Notes: generated from the sequence alone by a model not told the origin. A stretch of 64,000 nt of DNA from Actinomadura viridilutea (GCA_003001795.1 PVNI01000001.1:248001-312000), one strand, 5' to 3'; shown: positions 1-9,220, counted from the stretch's first letter. A program made the numbers and translations.

Positions 1-2
1 CC

Positions 3-587
3 GGCCTGGCCGACCGGTTCGCGGCCCACATGCGCCACCTCGGCGGGCTCAACGAGTACTTCCTGCGGCGCATCGCCATGACCGTCCGGTTCGACATCAC
101 CGGTCCCCACGGCGGGGTGTGGGACGTGCGGTTCGCGCCCGAGGGGGTGACGGTGGACGACGCCTCCCCCGACGTCCGCCCGCACTACCGCATCACCACC
201 GCGGGGCGCTGGGTGGACGGGGTGCTCGACGGCCGCATCGCCTGGGAGGACCTGTTCATCTCCTTCCGGCTCAGCCTCTACCGCGACCCCGACGTCTACA
301 ACGACCATCTGGTCGGGCTGCTCAAGCACGCCAACGCCCCGGCGCTGCGCGCCGTCGAGGAGTACGAGACGGGCCGCGACGAGTCCGAGCGCATCGTCGT
401 CGAATGCGACGGCCGCTCCTACGACATCCCGCGCTACTGCCCGCACGCCGGCGAGGACCTCTCCGTCGGCGCGGTCGTCAGCGACGGCCGGCTGCACTGC
501 CTGGCCCACAACTTCGTCTTCGACCTCGCCACCGGCGAGTGCGTCAACGCCCGTTCCACCAACCTCACCAGTCGGCCCCTGCCGTGA
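3..587 (+). CDS. C-terminal part of a Rieske [2Fe-2S] protein (5' truncated by window edge)
   Basis: The frame is open to the first base, so the gene starts upstream of the window and only about 194 C-terminal residues are visible. Counting from the internal ATG at 30, a Rieske cluster-binding pair is seen: C-P-H at residues 137-139 and C-L-A-H at 157-160, the usual CxH...CxxH ligands. The preceding 100 residues have no cofactor motif and resemble an SCP2-like helper domain. Actinobacterial proteins that end this way often carry an N-terminal metallo-beta-lactamase fold, but that part is not in view, so the substrate cannot be named. The ATG at 30 is internal and not the real start. Confidence 0.8.
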   Translation, partial: GLADRFAAHMRHLGGLNEYFLRRIAMTVRFDITGPHGGVWDVRFAPEGVTVDDASPDVRPHYRITTAGRWVDGVLDGRIAWEDLFISFRLSLYRDPDVYNDHLVGLLKHANAPALRAVEEYETGRDESERIVVECDGRSYDIPRYCPHAGEDLSVGAVVSDGRLHCLAHNFVFDLATGECVNARSTNLTSRPLP

Positions 588-606
588 CCCCGGCCTCCGC
601 GGGGTC
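586..606 (+). terminator. possible short hairpin at the 3' end of the Rieske gene
   Basis: GACCCCG (586-592) pairs with CGGGGTC (600-606) around a 7-nt loop, overlapping the stop codon. There is no T-tract, which is common for actinobacterial terminators. The stem is short, so the call is weak. Confidence 0.3.
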
Positions 607-818
607 GCGGCGGGCCGGCCGCGCGTCCGCGCTCCACGTCGGCGCGTCCGCCGGGCACTCGGCGCCCCGGCGACGCGTTGGACGATCAGGACGACGAAGG
701 CGGAACGGTCGTCACCGCGTGACGATCCCGTGCGTCCGCATCATTCGCATGCGGGTCGATCATGCAAAGTGTAGGGTTTTTCCCTGCTTGACAGGGTTGT
801 GGGTGCTGGGGGGAACGA

Positions 819-1028
819 GTGCGCGGGCTTGGTGCGATGGGGCGCCGTATCGACATGGCGGCGCGCGCGATGCGGCGGATGCCCCGCCGTCGGCTGGGTC
901 TGCTGATCGCCGCGTTGGCGCTGGTCGTGGTGGGGCTGGAGGCCGCGGCGCTGCAGCTCGGCGCGTTCGAGCTGCCGCTGCCCACGGGCCAGGCGGTGGC
1001 CGACCAGGCGGGCGGCGGCGGCCGCTGA
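819..1028 (+). CDS. small single-pass membrane protein, unknown function
   Basis: This 69-residue frame starts at GTG 819 behind a GGGGGAA ribosome-binding site; an ATG at 837 is an alternative. It has a very Arg-rich n-region (about residues 9-25), one hydrophobic segment (about 27-48) and a short polar tail, giving a one-TM or uncleaved signal-anchor protein. I do not recognise the family. It stands alone between the Rieske gene and the convergent glycosidase gene. An AGGG-TTTTT-CCCT dyad lies at 773-785, 34 bases before the start. The call rests on the RBS and the sensible topology. Confidence 0.5.
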   Translation: MRGLGAMGRRIDMAARAMRRMPRRRLGLLIAALALVVVGLEAAALQLGAFELPLPTGQAVADQAGGGGR

Positions 1029-1067
1029 GACCCGTCCGCCGGCCACTCCGCGCGACCCGCGCCGACG

Positions 1068-1982
1068 TCAGCGGGCGTTGTGCTCCTTCATGACCGACTG
1101 CAGGTCGGGGAGTCCGCCCCGGCCGTCGGCGTCGGCGAGAGTGGGGCAGGCCCATTCGCGCTGCCGGCCCCACGAGTACGAGATGTCCATGGGCGGATTC
1201 GGCGCCAGCCGGTACCAGCGCTGAAGAATGGCGCGCAGCTGCGCCTCGGTCGGCAGGCGGAACCGGTACGTGCCGTCGGTGCAGCTCTGCCCGAACGTCT
1301 GGAACACCGGGACGATCACCCGGCGCGGGATCCCGGCCTCGTCGGCCATGCGGACCATGCGGTCGATCTGGCCGATGTCGCAGCCGGGGCGCTTGCGTTC
1401 GCACGGGTAGGGGTCCAGCCCGACGAGGTCGACGCCGGTCCGGGCGGGGGCGACCGCGCGCATCGGCTGCCAGTCGGTGAGCGACACGAAGGAGACCTGT
1501 CCGGGCGCGTGCCGCCGGATGTGGTCGGCGCGGCGGCGGATCTCCCCGGCCACCTCCGGGCACTCGCCGGGGTTCGGCTCGTCGGACAGGTACCACCCGT
1601 ACACCTTCGGGTGCCGGGCCAGGCGCCGCACGGTCGCGGCGAACTCCTCGAACGGCAGCTCGAACGGCCCGCACGTGGTATTGCCGACCCACAGCAGCGC
1701 CTGCATGCCGTCCGGGACCCGGCTGAGCGACCAGTCGTCCGGGTGGACGTCGACCAGGTCGTAGCCGAGCGCGCGCAGGCGCGGGAAGTCGTCCGGCTCG
1801 GCGTTGAGGGCGATGTGCCGGGTGGCGCCGGGCCGGGTGGCGGGACGGCCGGGGGCGGCGGGCGGCCCCTGGTACGGCCCGTCGTCGGACGGGCCGCGCC
1901 GCGCGTGCACCACGACCAGCGCCGCGGACAGCGCCGCCGCCAGCGCCGCCACCGCCGCCCAGACCTTGAACCCGACGCCCAT
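1068..1982 (-). CDS. membrane-anchored glycoside-hydrolase-like TIM-barrel protein
   Basis: The 304-residue protein has an N-terminal hydrophobic anchor (about 6-27), a Pro/Gly-rich linker to about residue 52, then a single catalytic-looking domain outside the membrane. The strand-end motif WYLSDEPN (around 130-137) places an acidic pair (D134, E135) where clan GH-A-like barrels carry the acid/base, and GLDPYPCE follows near residue 190. It is the last gene of the minus-strand EPS operon, 31 bp after the priming transferase. Trimming or releasing the polymer made by that operon is a reasonable inference. The exact glycosidase family and substrate are not determined. Start ATG at 1982. Confidence 0.7.
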   Translation of the reverse strand: MGVGFKVWAAVAALAAALSAALVVVHARRGPSDDGPYQGPPAAPGRPATRPGATRHIALNAEPDDFPRLRALGYDLVDVHPDDWSLSRVPDGMQALLWVGNTTCGPFELPFEEFAATVRRLARHPKVYGWYLSDEPNPGECPEVAGEIRRRADHIRRHAPGQVSFVSLTDWQPMRAVAPARTGVDLVGLDPYPCERKRPGCDIGQIDRMVRMADEAGIPRRVIVPVFQTFGQSCTDGTYRFRLPTEAQLRAILQRWYRLAPNPPMDISYSWGRQREWACPTLADADGRGGLPDLQSVMKEHNAR

Positions 1983-2013
1983 CGCGCGCTCCCGAGGACT
2001 TGCTCCGACGCCG

Positions 2014-2871
2014 TCAGGCCGCCGAACCGGAGTCTCCGGCAGGTCGGCGGACCTTCACCATCGGTGTTCCCGTGACAGCGGACCCGGTGTCATGCGATGG
2101 CGCGTCACCGGTTTCCGCGGCATCGGACCGTGCGACGCCCGCCCGCGCGGCGTGCGGTGTCGCGGCGTCGGCGGTCACGCCGCTCACGATCGCCCTGACC
2201 TCGGGCGGGGGAGCGAGCGGCAGACGCAGGACCAGCCGGGCGGTGTCCGCGAGCGTCCGCAGGGTGGCGCGCAGCGTCGGCTCCCGCAGGTACAGCGCGT
2301 CGATGGCGGCGCGCGTCGGCACGACCCGCTCGATGTACTCGGCGAGGTCGACCTCCCGGCCGGGGGTCAACAGGTCGTAGTCGGGCAGGTGGACCTGCGC
2401 GAAGCCCGTCATGCCGGGACGGTGGTCGAACACCCACCGGTGCGCCGGGTCGTAGTACACCGCCAGCTCGTAGGTCTCCGGACGCGGACCGACCAGCGTC
2501 ATGTCCCCGCGCAGCACGTTGACCAGCTGCGGCAGCTCGTCCAGCGACCACTTGCGCAGCAGCCGGCCCAGGCGCGTCACGCGCGGGTCGTGCTCGGCGG
2601 TCACCGTGAGCCCCCCGGCGTCCCGCCGCATGGTGCGGAACTTGTACATGGTGAACGGACGTCCGCCCTGCCCGACCCTGACCTGCCGGAAGAACCCGGG
2701 CCCGCGGCTGGTCGCGCGCACCAGCAGGTACAGCACCGCCATGGGCACGCACAGCAGCACCAGACCCGCCGCCGCGCCGACGACGTCCAGGAGCCGGCGG
2801 GCGCGCGACGGCGGGATGCCGTCGGACGGGTCGACCGGACGGGCCACGAGCCCGCCTTCCGAGACCGGCAT
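2014..2871 (-). CDS. bacterial sugar transferase (priming polyprenyl-phosphate glycosylphosphotransferase)
   Basis: The enzyme transfers a sugar-1-phosphate from a nucleotide sugar to undecaprenyl phosphate, the first step in EPS repeat-unit assembly at the membrane. The 285 residues show the family signatures in order: a basic segment before one membrane helix (about 28-52), the FRQ-RVG motif (61-67), YKFRTM (76-81), then KWSLDELPQLVNVLRGDM (107-124) and LVGPRPE (126-132). It lacks the N-terminal multi-TM and CoA-binding-like region of full-length WbaP/CpsE proteins, so it is the short form. The ATG at 2871 has an AGAGGTGA RBS lying inside the end of the upstream flippase gene, 4 bp away, so translation is probably coupled. 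The last about 80 residues are poorly conserved. Confidence 0.92.
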   Translation of the reverse strand: MPVSEGGLVARPVDPSDGIPPSRARRLLDVVGAAAGLVLLCVPMAVLYLLVRATSRGPGFFRQVRVGQGGRPFTMYKFRTMRRDAGGLTVTAEHDPRVTRLGRLLRKWSLDELPQLVNVLRGDMTLVGPRPETYELAVYYDPAHRWVFDHRPGMTGFAQVHLPDYDLLTPGREVDLAEYIERVVPTRAAIDALYLREPTLRATLRTLADTARLVLRLPLAPPPEVRAIVSGVTADAATPHAARAGVARSDAAETGDAPSHDTGSAVTGTPMVKVRRPAGDSGSAA

Positions 2872-2875
2872 GCGG

Positions 2876-4201
2876 TCACCTCTTCCCTGTGATTCCCTCG
2901 TGACCGGCGGTCCGCTGGACGCGGACGAACCACGCCAGCAGCGCCGCGGTGGTGGCGACGAACGACACGGAGGTGGCGACGGCGGCGCCGACCGCCTCGT
3001 AGCGCGGGATGAGCAGCGAGCCGCACGCGACCACGACCGCCAGGCCCACGGCCTGGCCCATGGACGCGGCCCCCGGCCGCCCCACCCCGTACAGGCACGC
3101 CATGACCAGCCCGGTGACGCCGAACGTGGCGACCCCGGCCAGGCGGATGTGGGTGGGCGTCACCGCGTCGGCGAACACGTCCCCGAACACCCACGGCAGC
3201 GCGGTGCCCGCGACCAGCGCCAGCGGCAGCGCGGCCGCGACCGACACGCCGAGCGCCGGCAGGATCAGGCGGCGGGTGCGCCGGATCGCCTCGGCCCGGT
3301 CCTCCCGGGCGAAGTCGGGATACAGCACGTAGTTGACGGCGAGGCCGGGCAGCTGCACCAGCTCGGCGAACTTGCTGGCGACCGTGTAGACGCCGAGCGC
3401 CTTCGGCCCGGCCAGCCCGCCCAGCAGCGCCATGTCGAACCGCAGCTGCAGCAGGTCGATGAGCTGGCCGAGGTAGCCGCGGTAGCCGTACCCGACCATG
3501 CTGCGGGCCAGCCGCGGGTCGAAGCGGCCCCACCCGCGGAAGAAGCCGCGGCGGGCGAGCCGCGCGCCGATCCACGCGGCCGCCGCGACGTCCGCCAGCA
3601 CCAGCGCCGTGATCAGCGCGCCCGGACCGTGCCAGGCGACGAGGACCAGCAGGTAGAAGGGCAGGAACACGAACTCCTCGACGGCGATCGCCAGGTTGGC
3701 GCCGCGCAGGTCGTCGCCGCCCTGCAGCAGGCCCTTGCCGACCGACACGAACCCCTGCGTCACGCAGGGCGCGGTGGCCGCCAGCGTCACCCAGTACGGG
3801 AACGCGGCGAAGAAGACCCGGTGCAGCAGCGGCCCGGCGGTCAGCCAGACCAGACCGCTGAGCGCCGCGCCGGCGACGGTCAGCCAGACCAGGGTGGGAC
3901 GCACCCGCGTCCCGTCGTGCTCGCGGCCCGCCAGGAAGTACGGCGCGGCGACCGGCAGCCCGGCGCCCGCCAGGTGGCAGATCAGGGCGGGCAGGATCCG
4001 CACCAGCGTGAACGCGCCGACGAGCGCCGGCCCGCCGATCCGCGCGACCAGCACCGTGGCCAGGCCGAGCGAGGCGAGCGCGCCGACGCGTCCGGCCATG
4101 TTCCCCGCCATCAGCGCCAGCACCCTGCCCGTGACGGTGCGCCGCGCGGCGGGCGCGGGGGCGGCCGCCCGGGACGCGGGCCTGGGACGGGCCCCGCTCA
4201 T
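2876..4201 (-). CDS. Wzx-like polysaccharide flippase (multidrug/oligosaccharidyl-lipid/polysaccharide superfamily)
   Basis: This 441-residue polytopic protein has roughly 12-14 hydrophobic helices after a Pro/Ala/Arg-rich cytoplasmic head. It is expected to flip the lipid-linked repeat unit across the membrane. The ATG at 4201 overlaps the stop of the polymerase gene (ATGA), and the reading frame upstream of this point is not part of the gene. Its place between a Wzy-like polymerase and a priming transferase fixes the role better than the sequence does, since the family is divergent. The lack of competing flippases nearby supports the call. Confidence 0.85.
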   Translation of the reverse strand: MSGARPRPASRAAAPAPAARRTVTGRVLALMAGNMAGRVGALASLGLATVLVARIGGPALVGAFTLVRILPALICHLAGAGLPVAAPYFLAGREHDGTRVRPTLVWLTVAGAALSGLVWLTAGPLLHRVFFAAFPYWVTLAATAPCVTQGFVSVGKGLLQGGDDLRGANLAIAVEEFVFLPFYLLVLVAWHGPGALITALVLADVAAAAWIGARLARRGFFRGWGRFDPRLARSMVGYGYRGYLGQLIDLLQLRFDMALLGGLAGPKALGVYTVASKFAELVQLPGLAVNYVLYPDFAREDRAEAIRRTRRLILPALGVSVAAALPLALVAGTALPWVFGDVFADAVTPTHIRLAGVATFGVTGLVMACLYGVGRPGAASMGQAVGLAVVVACGSLLIPRYEAVGAAVATSVSFVATTAALLAWFVRVQRTAGHEGITGKR

Positions 4202-5556
4202 CGCGCTCCCTCCCGGTGCGCCCGCGGACCGGCGGGACCGGGCGCGGCCGGGGCGCGGCGGCCGAACAGCTCGACCGCGGCGAGCAGCCCGAAGAACGCC
4301 CAGCCGTGCCGGTAGTGGAGCACCTCGTAGAACAGCCCAGAGATCAGGAAGACGACGACGAGCGCGCCGAACAGCTCCGGCCGCGGCACCAGCCGCGCGT
4401 ACGCGGGGTCGAGCGCGCCCGGGCGGGCGATGCGCACCGACTTCAGCAGCAGCAGGAAGACGAGGACGATCAGCGCGATCCCGCCGAGGAACCCGCGTTC
4501 CAGCACGGCCGCGATGTAGTCGTTGTGCGCCTCGCGGACGTAGCTCTCCTGGTTCGCCAGCGTCCGGGCCTCGGTCTGCGCCGGGCCGATGCCCCACGGA
4601 TGCGGCTGCTCCCGGATCATGCGGACGGTCATCGCGGTCACCGTGCTGCGCGACTCGGTGCTCTCCCCGGTCGTCCGGCCGATCGAGTCGCGCAGGATCG
4701 GCGACGCGGCACTGGCCCGGTCCAGGTACGGCTGCACGTCGATCTGCGTCAGCGCGGCCGCGGCGCCGCCGCCGAGCAGCGTCACCAGGCATCCGGCGGC
4801 GACGGCGTGCCGCGCCCTGCCCTCGCGGACCATCCGCCACAGCCCGCCCGCCACGGTGGCGACGATCAGGGCGAGCGCGCCGCCGTTGGAGCCCGTCAGC
4901 ACCTCGGCGGCGATCAGCACGGCGCACACCGCCCGGCGGCGCCACGCCGTCTCGGGGAACCGCGCCGCCCGGGCGATGAACAGCACGCAGATCAGCCAGT
5001 TGGCGGCGTAGTTGGCGTCGCCGAAGGTGAACTGCAGGCGCTCGCCGTCCGGCTGCTTGCCCGACAGCGCGTCGAGGCCGGCCGCGTATCCGACGATCAT
5101 GAGCAGCGCGGACGCGGTGCCGAGGCACACCCAGGCGCGCAAAGCCGTGCGCAGCAGCCGCGGGTCCCGGCCCAGGTTGGCCAGGCTCACCGCCCACAGC
5201 AGCACGAACAGGTCCTGGACCAGCGTGAGCGGTCCGACGCCGTTGGCGAGCGCGGCGATGCCGCCCGCCGCGACCGTGAGCAGCGTCGGCACCAGGTACG
5301 GCCAGCGGACCGGGACGCGCCGCGACGCCGCCCACAGCAGCGTCGTCGCCGTCAGCGCCACCAGCGCCAGGTCGGGCAGGCCGGTGTTGCCGGGGCCGGG
5401 CGGCAGCCCGAACGGCATGAGCAGCGGCAGCGAGGCGATGGCGGGGACCAGCACCGCCGCCGCGGCCGCCGGCCGGCGCCGCGGCGCGTCGGGCGCCCCG
5501 CCCGCGCGCGACGCCCGCGCCGCCGCCGGCCCGGCCGCCCTCGTCGTCGTGATCAC
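4198..5556 (-). CDS. O-antigen ligase / Wzy-like polysaccharide polymerase
   Basis: This 452-residue membrane protein has about 10-12 hydrophobic helices and a large extracytoplasmic loop in the second half (about residues 250-330), the layout of the Wzy_C/WaaL family. The conserved-looking stretch around GFLGG after the loop fits the family. It probably joins lipid-linked repeat units into the chain outside the membrane. Start GTG at 5556, 16 bp after the glycosyltransferase gene; its stop overlaps the flippase ATG. Polymerase and ligase members of this family cannot be told apart by sequence; the EPS operon context favours polymerase. Confidence 0.85.
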   Translation of the reverse strand: MITTTRAAGPAAARASRAGGAPDAPRRRPAAAAAVLVPAIASLPLLMPFGLPPGPGNTGLPDLALVALTATTLLWAASRRVPVRWPYLVPTLLTVAAGGIAALANGVGPLTLVQDLFVLLWAVSLANLGRDPRLLRTALRAWVCLGTASALLMIVGYAAGLDALSGKQPDGERLQFTFGDANYAANWLICVLFIARAARFPETAWRRRAVCAVLIAAEVLTGSNGGALALIVATVAGGLWRMVREGRARHAVAAGCLVTLLGGGAAAALTQIDVQPYLDRASAASPILRDSIGRTTGESTESRSTVTAMTVRMIREQPHPWGIGPAQTEARTLANQESYVREAHNDYIAAVLERGFLGGIALIVLVFLLLLKSVRIARPGALDPAYARLVPRPELFGALVVVFLISGLFYEVLHYRHGWAFFGLLAAVELFGRRAPAAPGPAGPRAHREGAR

Positions 5557-5572
5557 CGTGGCGTCGCCCCCG

Positions 5573-6817
5573 TCACCGCCGGTGGGGCCGGACGGACGCG
5601 CCGCGGTAGGTCTCGTCGAGCACCGCGCCCAGGTACCCGGGGCTGAACCGGTCGCCCAGGGCGGCGCGGGCGCGTTCCGCCATGCGCGCGGCGGCGGCCG
5701 GGTCGTCCAGCAGCGCGGTGATCGCGGCGGCCAGCGACGCGGGATCGTCCGGCGGCACGAGCAGCCCGGTCTCGCCCGGCAGCACCAGGTCGTGGTTGGA
5801 CGACACCGCCGTGGTGACCAGCGGGACGCCCGCGCAGATCGCCTCGACCAGCACGCACGGCAGGCCCTCGGTGTAGGTCGGCAGCGCCATGACGTCGAAG
5901 GCGGGCAGCACCTCCGCCACGTCGTCGCGGTGGCCGAGCCAGCGCATCCGGTCGGCGACGCCGAGGTCGGCGCTGAGCCGGGGCATCTCCTCGGCGAGCG
6001 GGCCGCCGCCCGCCCACAGCCCGAACACGTCCTCCGGCAGCCGCGCCAGCGCCTTGGCCAGCAGGTGCGGCCCCTTGGTCCGGGTGAGCCGGCCCACCGC
6101 CCCGACGACCTTGACGCCCAGCGGCAGGTCGAGCCGGCGGCGGGCCCGGGCGCGCGCGCCCGAGTCGGCGGTGTACGCGTCGACGTCCACGGCCGGCCAC
6201 GTCAGCCGGATCCGCTCGGGCGTGGCCAGGCCGAGCCGCAGCGCGGTGACCGCGGTCTGGGACCCGACGGCGAGGAAGGCGTCGGTGTGCTTGGCCGCGA
6301 TGCGCTCCAGCCGTATGTAGGCGCGGCGCCGCGCCCACGACTGGTAGTCGTGGAACGGGAACCCGTGCCAGGTGTGCACGATGCGCGGCACGCCCGCCCG
6401 CGCCGCCGCGAGCCGCCCCACGAATCCGGCCTTGGAGCTGTGGGTGTGCACGACGTCGTACCGCCCCTCGGCGAGGACGCGGGTGAGGGTGTGCAGCGCG
6501 GCGACGTCGTCGCGCGGGGAGATCTGCGGCACCAGCGGCCGCACCTGCGCCACCTGCATGCCCGCCGCGTAGGCGCGCTCGATGAGGTCGCCGGTCGAGG
6601 CGCCCGCCACCGCGTCCTTGCCGTACCGCACCCCGCGCCGGTATCCGGACGCGTCGCCCGCCTGGCCGTCGATGCCCACGCCGCCGGTGAACACGGTGCG
6701 TTCGTAGGCGTCCGGGGCCAGCGCGAGCAGCCCGTTCAACGCGACATGACCCGCCCCGCCGTTGAAGCGGGTGATCACCGTCGCCACTCTCAGCTTGCGG
6801 TCGGTTCGCACGGGCAC
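5573..6817 (-). CDS. GT4-family glycosyltransferase
   Basis: This GT-B fold enzyme of 414 residues begins with an N-terminal acceptor domain (GGAGHVA near residues 20-26, HTHSSKAGFVGR near 120-132). A C-terminal nucleotide-sugar domain follows, with AVGRLTRTKGP and the EGLPCVLVEA acidic motif (E-x7-E), typical of retaining GT4 enzymes. It should add one sugar to the lipid-linked repeat unit on the cytoplasmic face. The start is GTG 6817, with an in-frame GTG two codons later as an alternative. It is the only glycosyltransferase besides the priming enzyme in this operon, so either the repeat unit is short or other transferases act from elsewhere. Confidence 0.92.
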   Translation of the reverse strand: MPVRTDRKLRVATVITRFNGGAGHVALNGLLALAPDAYERTVFTGGVGIDGQAGDASGYRRGVRYGKDAVAGASTGDLIERAYAAGMQVAQVRPLVPQISPRDDVAALHTLTRVLAEGRYDVVHTHSSKAGFVGRLAAARAGVPRIVHTWHGFPFHDYQSWARRRAYIRLERIAAKHTDAFLAVGSQTAVTALRLGLATPERIRLTWPAVDVDAYTADSGARARARRRLDLPLGVKVVGAVGRLTRTKGPHLLAKALARLPEDVFGLWAGGGPLAEEMPRLSADLGVADRMRWLGHRDDVAEVLPAFDVMALPTYTEGLPCVLVEAICAGVPLVTTAVSSNHDLVLPGETGLLVPPDDPASLAAAITALLDDPAAAARMAERARAALGDRFSPGYLGAVLDETYRGASVRPHRR

Positions 6818-6850
6818 CTCACAGGGCAGGGCCGGTTCACCGGAGGCGGC

Positions 6851-8047
6851 TCACCGGCCGGGCGGATGGGGACCGCGGCCCGCCGCGCACAGCGGCGACG
6901 GGCCGTCGGGCAGGTGCTCGCCGGGCGGGCACGGGCGCCGCGCGGGCCGGTACTCGGGCAGCAGGCGCCGCAGCAGCAGCCGCACCCGCGCCTCGTCGCC
7001 GCGCGCGGCCGCGTCGGCGAGCTCGTCCAGCAGCGGCGGCAGGCCGGCGGGCGGGGGCGGCGGCCGGGTGCCCCAGATCCGCGGATGCGCGGTGGGGACG
7101 CGGCGCTCGCCGTCGCCGAACGACTTCTCGGTCAGCTTCTCGCCCGGCCCCAGCCCGCCGAACCGGATCGTCACGTCGGGCCGCCGCAGCTGCGCCGCGT
7201 ACCGGTGCACCAGCTCCACGACCGGCACCGCGCCCACGTCCAACGCGAACGTCTCGGCCTCCTCGGCGAGCGCGGCGGCCTCCAGCACCAGCCCGGCCGC
7301 CTCGGCCGCGGTCATGAAGTGCCGCGCCACCTCCGGATGGGCGACCGTGACGACCTCGCCGCAGCGGATGCGGTGCGCCAGCACGTCCAGCAGCGTCCCG
7401 CGCGCGCCGATCACGTGGCCGACGCGCACGGCGGCGAAGCGGGTGGGGCCGCCGGCCGCCGCCTGGAGCAGCAGCTCCCCGAGGCGCATCGTCGCGCCGA
7501 AGACCGACGTCGGGTCCGCGGCCTTGTCCGACGACACCAGCACCAGCCGCGCCGCCTCCCTTCGCAGCGCCGACTCCACCACGTGCCGGGCGCCGACCAC
7601 GTTGTCCAGCACGCCGCGGCACGGGTCGCGTTCGACGCCGGCCAGGTCGTTGCGCCGCGCGGCGTGGAACACCAGCTCGGGTTCGGCGTCGCCGAGGATC
7701 CGCGCGACGGCGTCGCCGTCGCGCACGTCGGCGCGCACCGCGCGCACCCGCGGGCCGGTCGGGGCCGCGAGCTCCCGGGCGAGCCGGGCCAGGCCGCCGG
7801 CGTCCTTGTCGACCAGGCACAGCGCCGCCGGTCCGAGCGCGGCGACGCGGCGGACCAGGGCCGACCCGACGGTCCCGCACGCCCCGGTGACCAGCACCCG
7901 GCGCCCGCGCACGTGCCGCCGCGCCCGCGCGTCCGGCACGGCGACCTCCGCGCGGCCCATGAGCGCGGCCAGCGGATCGGCCCGCCGTTCGGCGGCGCCG
8001 GGACCGCCGCGGGAGGCGGCGGGACGGCGGCGCGCGAACCTCCACAT
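6851..8047 (-). CDS. polysaccharide-biosynthesis SDR resembling FlaA1/PglF 4,6-dehydratases, catalytic Lys replaced
   Basis: The 398-residue protein has the NAD(P)-binding TGxxGxxG (TGACGTVG, 54-61) and the SSDKAADPTSVFGATMRLGE-type region (from 172) of nucleotide-sugar 4,6-dehydratases. It lacks the N-terminal membrane domain of CapD-like proteins. In the family the active pair is (Y/M)xxxK; here F183 and M187 occupy those places, and the nucleotide sequence clearly reads ATG at codon 187. Activity is therefore doubtful or altered. It sits 1 bp after the aminotransferase gene, the usual partner that aminates the 4-keto sugar. Start ATG at 8047. A Pro/Arg-rich C-terminal tail of about 80 residues is not conserved family sequence. 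Confidence 0.85.
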   Translation of the reverse strand: MWRFARRRPAASRGGPGAAERRADPLAALMGRAEVAVPDARARRHVRGRRVLVTGACGTVGSALVRRVAALGPAALCLVDKDAGGLARLARELAAPTGPRVRAVRADVRDGDAVARILGDAEPELVFHAARRNDLAGVERDPCRGVLDNVVGARHVVESALRREAARLVLVSSDKAADPTSVFGATMRLGELLLQAAAGGPTRFAAVRVGHVIGARGTLLDVLAHRIRCGEVVTVAHPEVARHFMTAAEAAGLVLEAAALAEEAETFALDVGAVPVVELVHRYAAQLRRPDVTIRFGGLGPGEKLTEKSFGDGERRVPTAHPRIWGTRPPPPPAGLPPLLDELADAAARGDEARVRLLLRRLLPEYRPARRPCPPGEHLPDGPSPLCAAGRGPHPPGR

Positions 8048-8048
8048 G

Positions 8049-9212
8049 TCAGCCCCGGGACCGCAGCGCGTCGGCCAGCGCGTCGATCACCCGGTCCTGC
8101 GCGGCGTCGCTGAGCCGCGGATACAGCGGCAGCGACAGCAGCCCGTCCGCCACCCGGTCGGTGGCGGGCAGCGAGCCGAGCTCGCGCTCGTCCAGCAGCT
8201 CCCGGTACACGCTGAGCTGGTGCGCCGGGATGAAGTGCACCGACGTCGACACCCCCGCCTTCTCCAGGTCGGCGATGACCGCCTCGCGCTCGGGCACGCG
8301 GACCTGGTACAGGTGCCAGGCGTGCCGGACGTCCTCGCCGAGGTCGCGGCGGGGCAGCACCAGCCCGGGCAGGTCGCGCAGCGCCTCGTCGTAGCGGGCG
8401 GCCAGCTCGGCGCGGCGGCGCTGCCACTCGGGCAGCAGGCGCAGCTGGGCGCGTCCGATGGCGGCCTGGACGTCGGTCATGTTGGCCTTGAGGCCGAGCC
8501 GCTTCACGTCGTACGACCAGCTGCCGCCGGGCAGGTACCGGCGCCAGGAGTCCTTGCTCATGCCGTGCAGCCGCAGCGCGCGCAGCCGGTCGGCGAACTC
8601 GGCGTCGCGGGTGGCCACGGCGCCGCCCTCGCCGATCGGCAGGTTCTTGGTGGCGTAGAAGGAGAAGCACGCCGCCTGCGACTCGGCGCCGACGGGCACG
8701 CCGCCGCGCGCCCCTCCGGGGCCGTGCGCGACGTCCTCCACCACGCGCGACCGGTCCAGCCCGGCCGCCTCCGCCAGCGCCGGCACGTCCACCGGGAAGC
8801 CGCCCTGGTTCTGCACGACCATCGCGGCGGGCTTGACGCGGCCCGCGGCCTCCTCGACCGTCGCGGGGGACGGCACCAGGGTGTCCTCGTCGATGTCCAC
8901 CAGCACGGGGCGGTGCCCGGCGTGCAGGATCGCGTTGATCGCGCCGCAGAACGTCAGGCTCGGGGTGAGCACCGGCGAGCCGGGCGGCAGCTCCAGGGCG
9001 CGCAGGCTCAGCTCGATCGCCGCGGTGCAGGACGCCACCGCGACGACGTGCGCGGCGCCGAGGAAGTCGGCGAACTCCTGCTCGAACTCGGCGGTCTGCG
9101 GCCCGGTGGTCACCCACCCCGAGTCCAGCACCTTGACGACGGCGTCGCCGACGTCGGCGGCGAACGAGGGCAGGGAGAACGGGACGGCGGTCTGACCGCT
9201 GCTGGTGCTCAT
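8049..9212 (-). CDS. DegT/DnrJ/EryC1/StrS-family sugar aminotransferase
   Basis: This PLP enzyme has 387 residues. The motif SFYATKNLPIGEGG contains the Schiff-base lysine K189, GWVTTGP near the N-terminus (32-38) and EDVAHGPGG (159-167) are family hallmarks, and HFIPAHQL lies in the C-terminal domain. It should transfer an amino group to a keto-nucleotide sugar, making an amino sugar for the EPS. The ATG at 9212 is chosen because AAGGGGTGA lies 6-8 bases upstream. The frame stays open much further upstream, but that part overlaps the Wzz gene out of frame. The neighbouring dehydratase-like SDR would be expected to supply the keto sugar. Confidence 0.92.
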   Translation of the reverse strand: MSTSSGQTAVPFSLPSFAADVGDAVVKVLDSGWVTTGPQTAEFEQEFADFLGAAHVVAVASCTAAIELSLRALELPPGSPVLTPSLTFCGAINAILHAGHRPVLVDIDEDTLVPSPATVEEAAGRVKPAAMVVQNQGGFPVDVPALAEAAGLDRSRVVEDVAHGPGGARGGVPVGAESQAACFSFYATKNLPIGEGGAVATRDAEFADRLRALRLHGMSKDSWRRYLPGGSWSYDVKRLGLKANMTDVQAAIGRAQLRLLPEWQRRRAELAARYDEALRDLPGLVLPRRDLGEDVRHAWHLYQVRVPEREAVIADLEKAGVSTSVHFIPAHQLSVYRELLDERELGSLPATDRVADGLLSLPLYPRLSDAAQDRVIDALADALRSRG

Positions 9213-9220
9213 GCTGTGCG

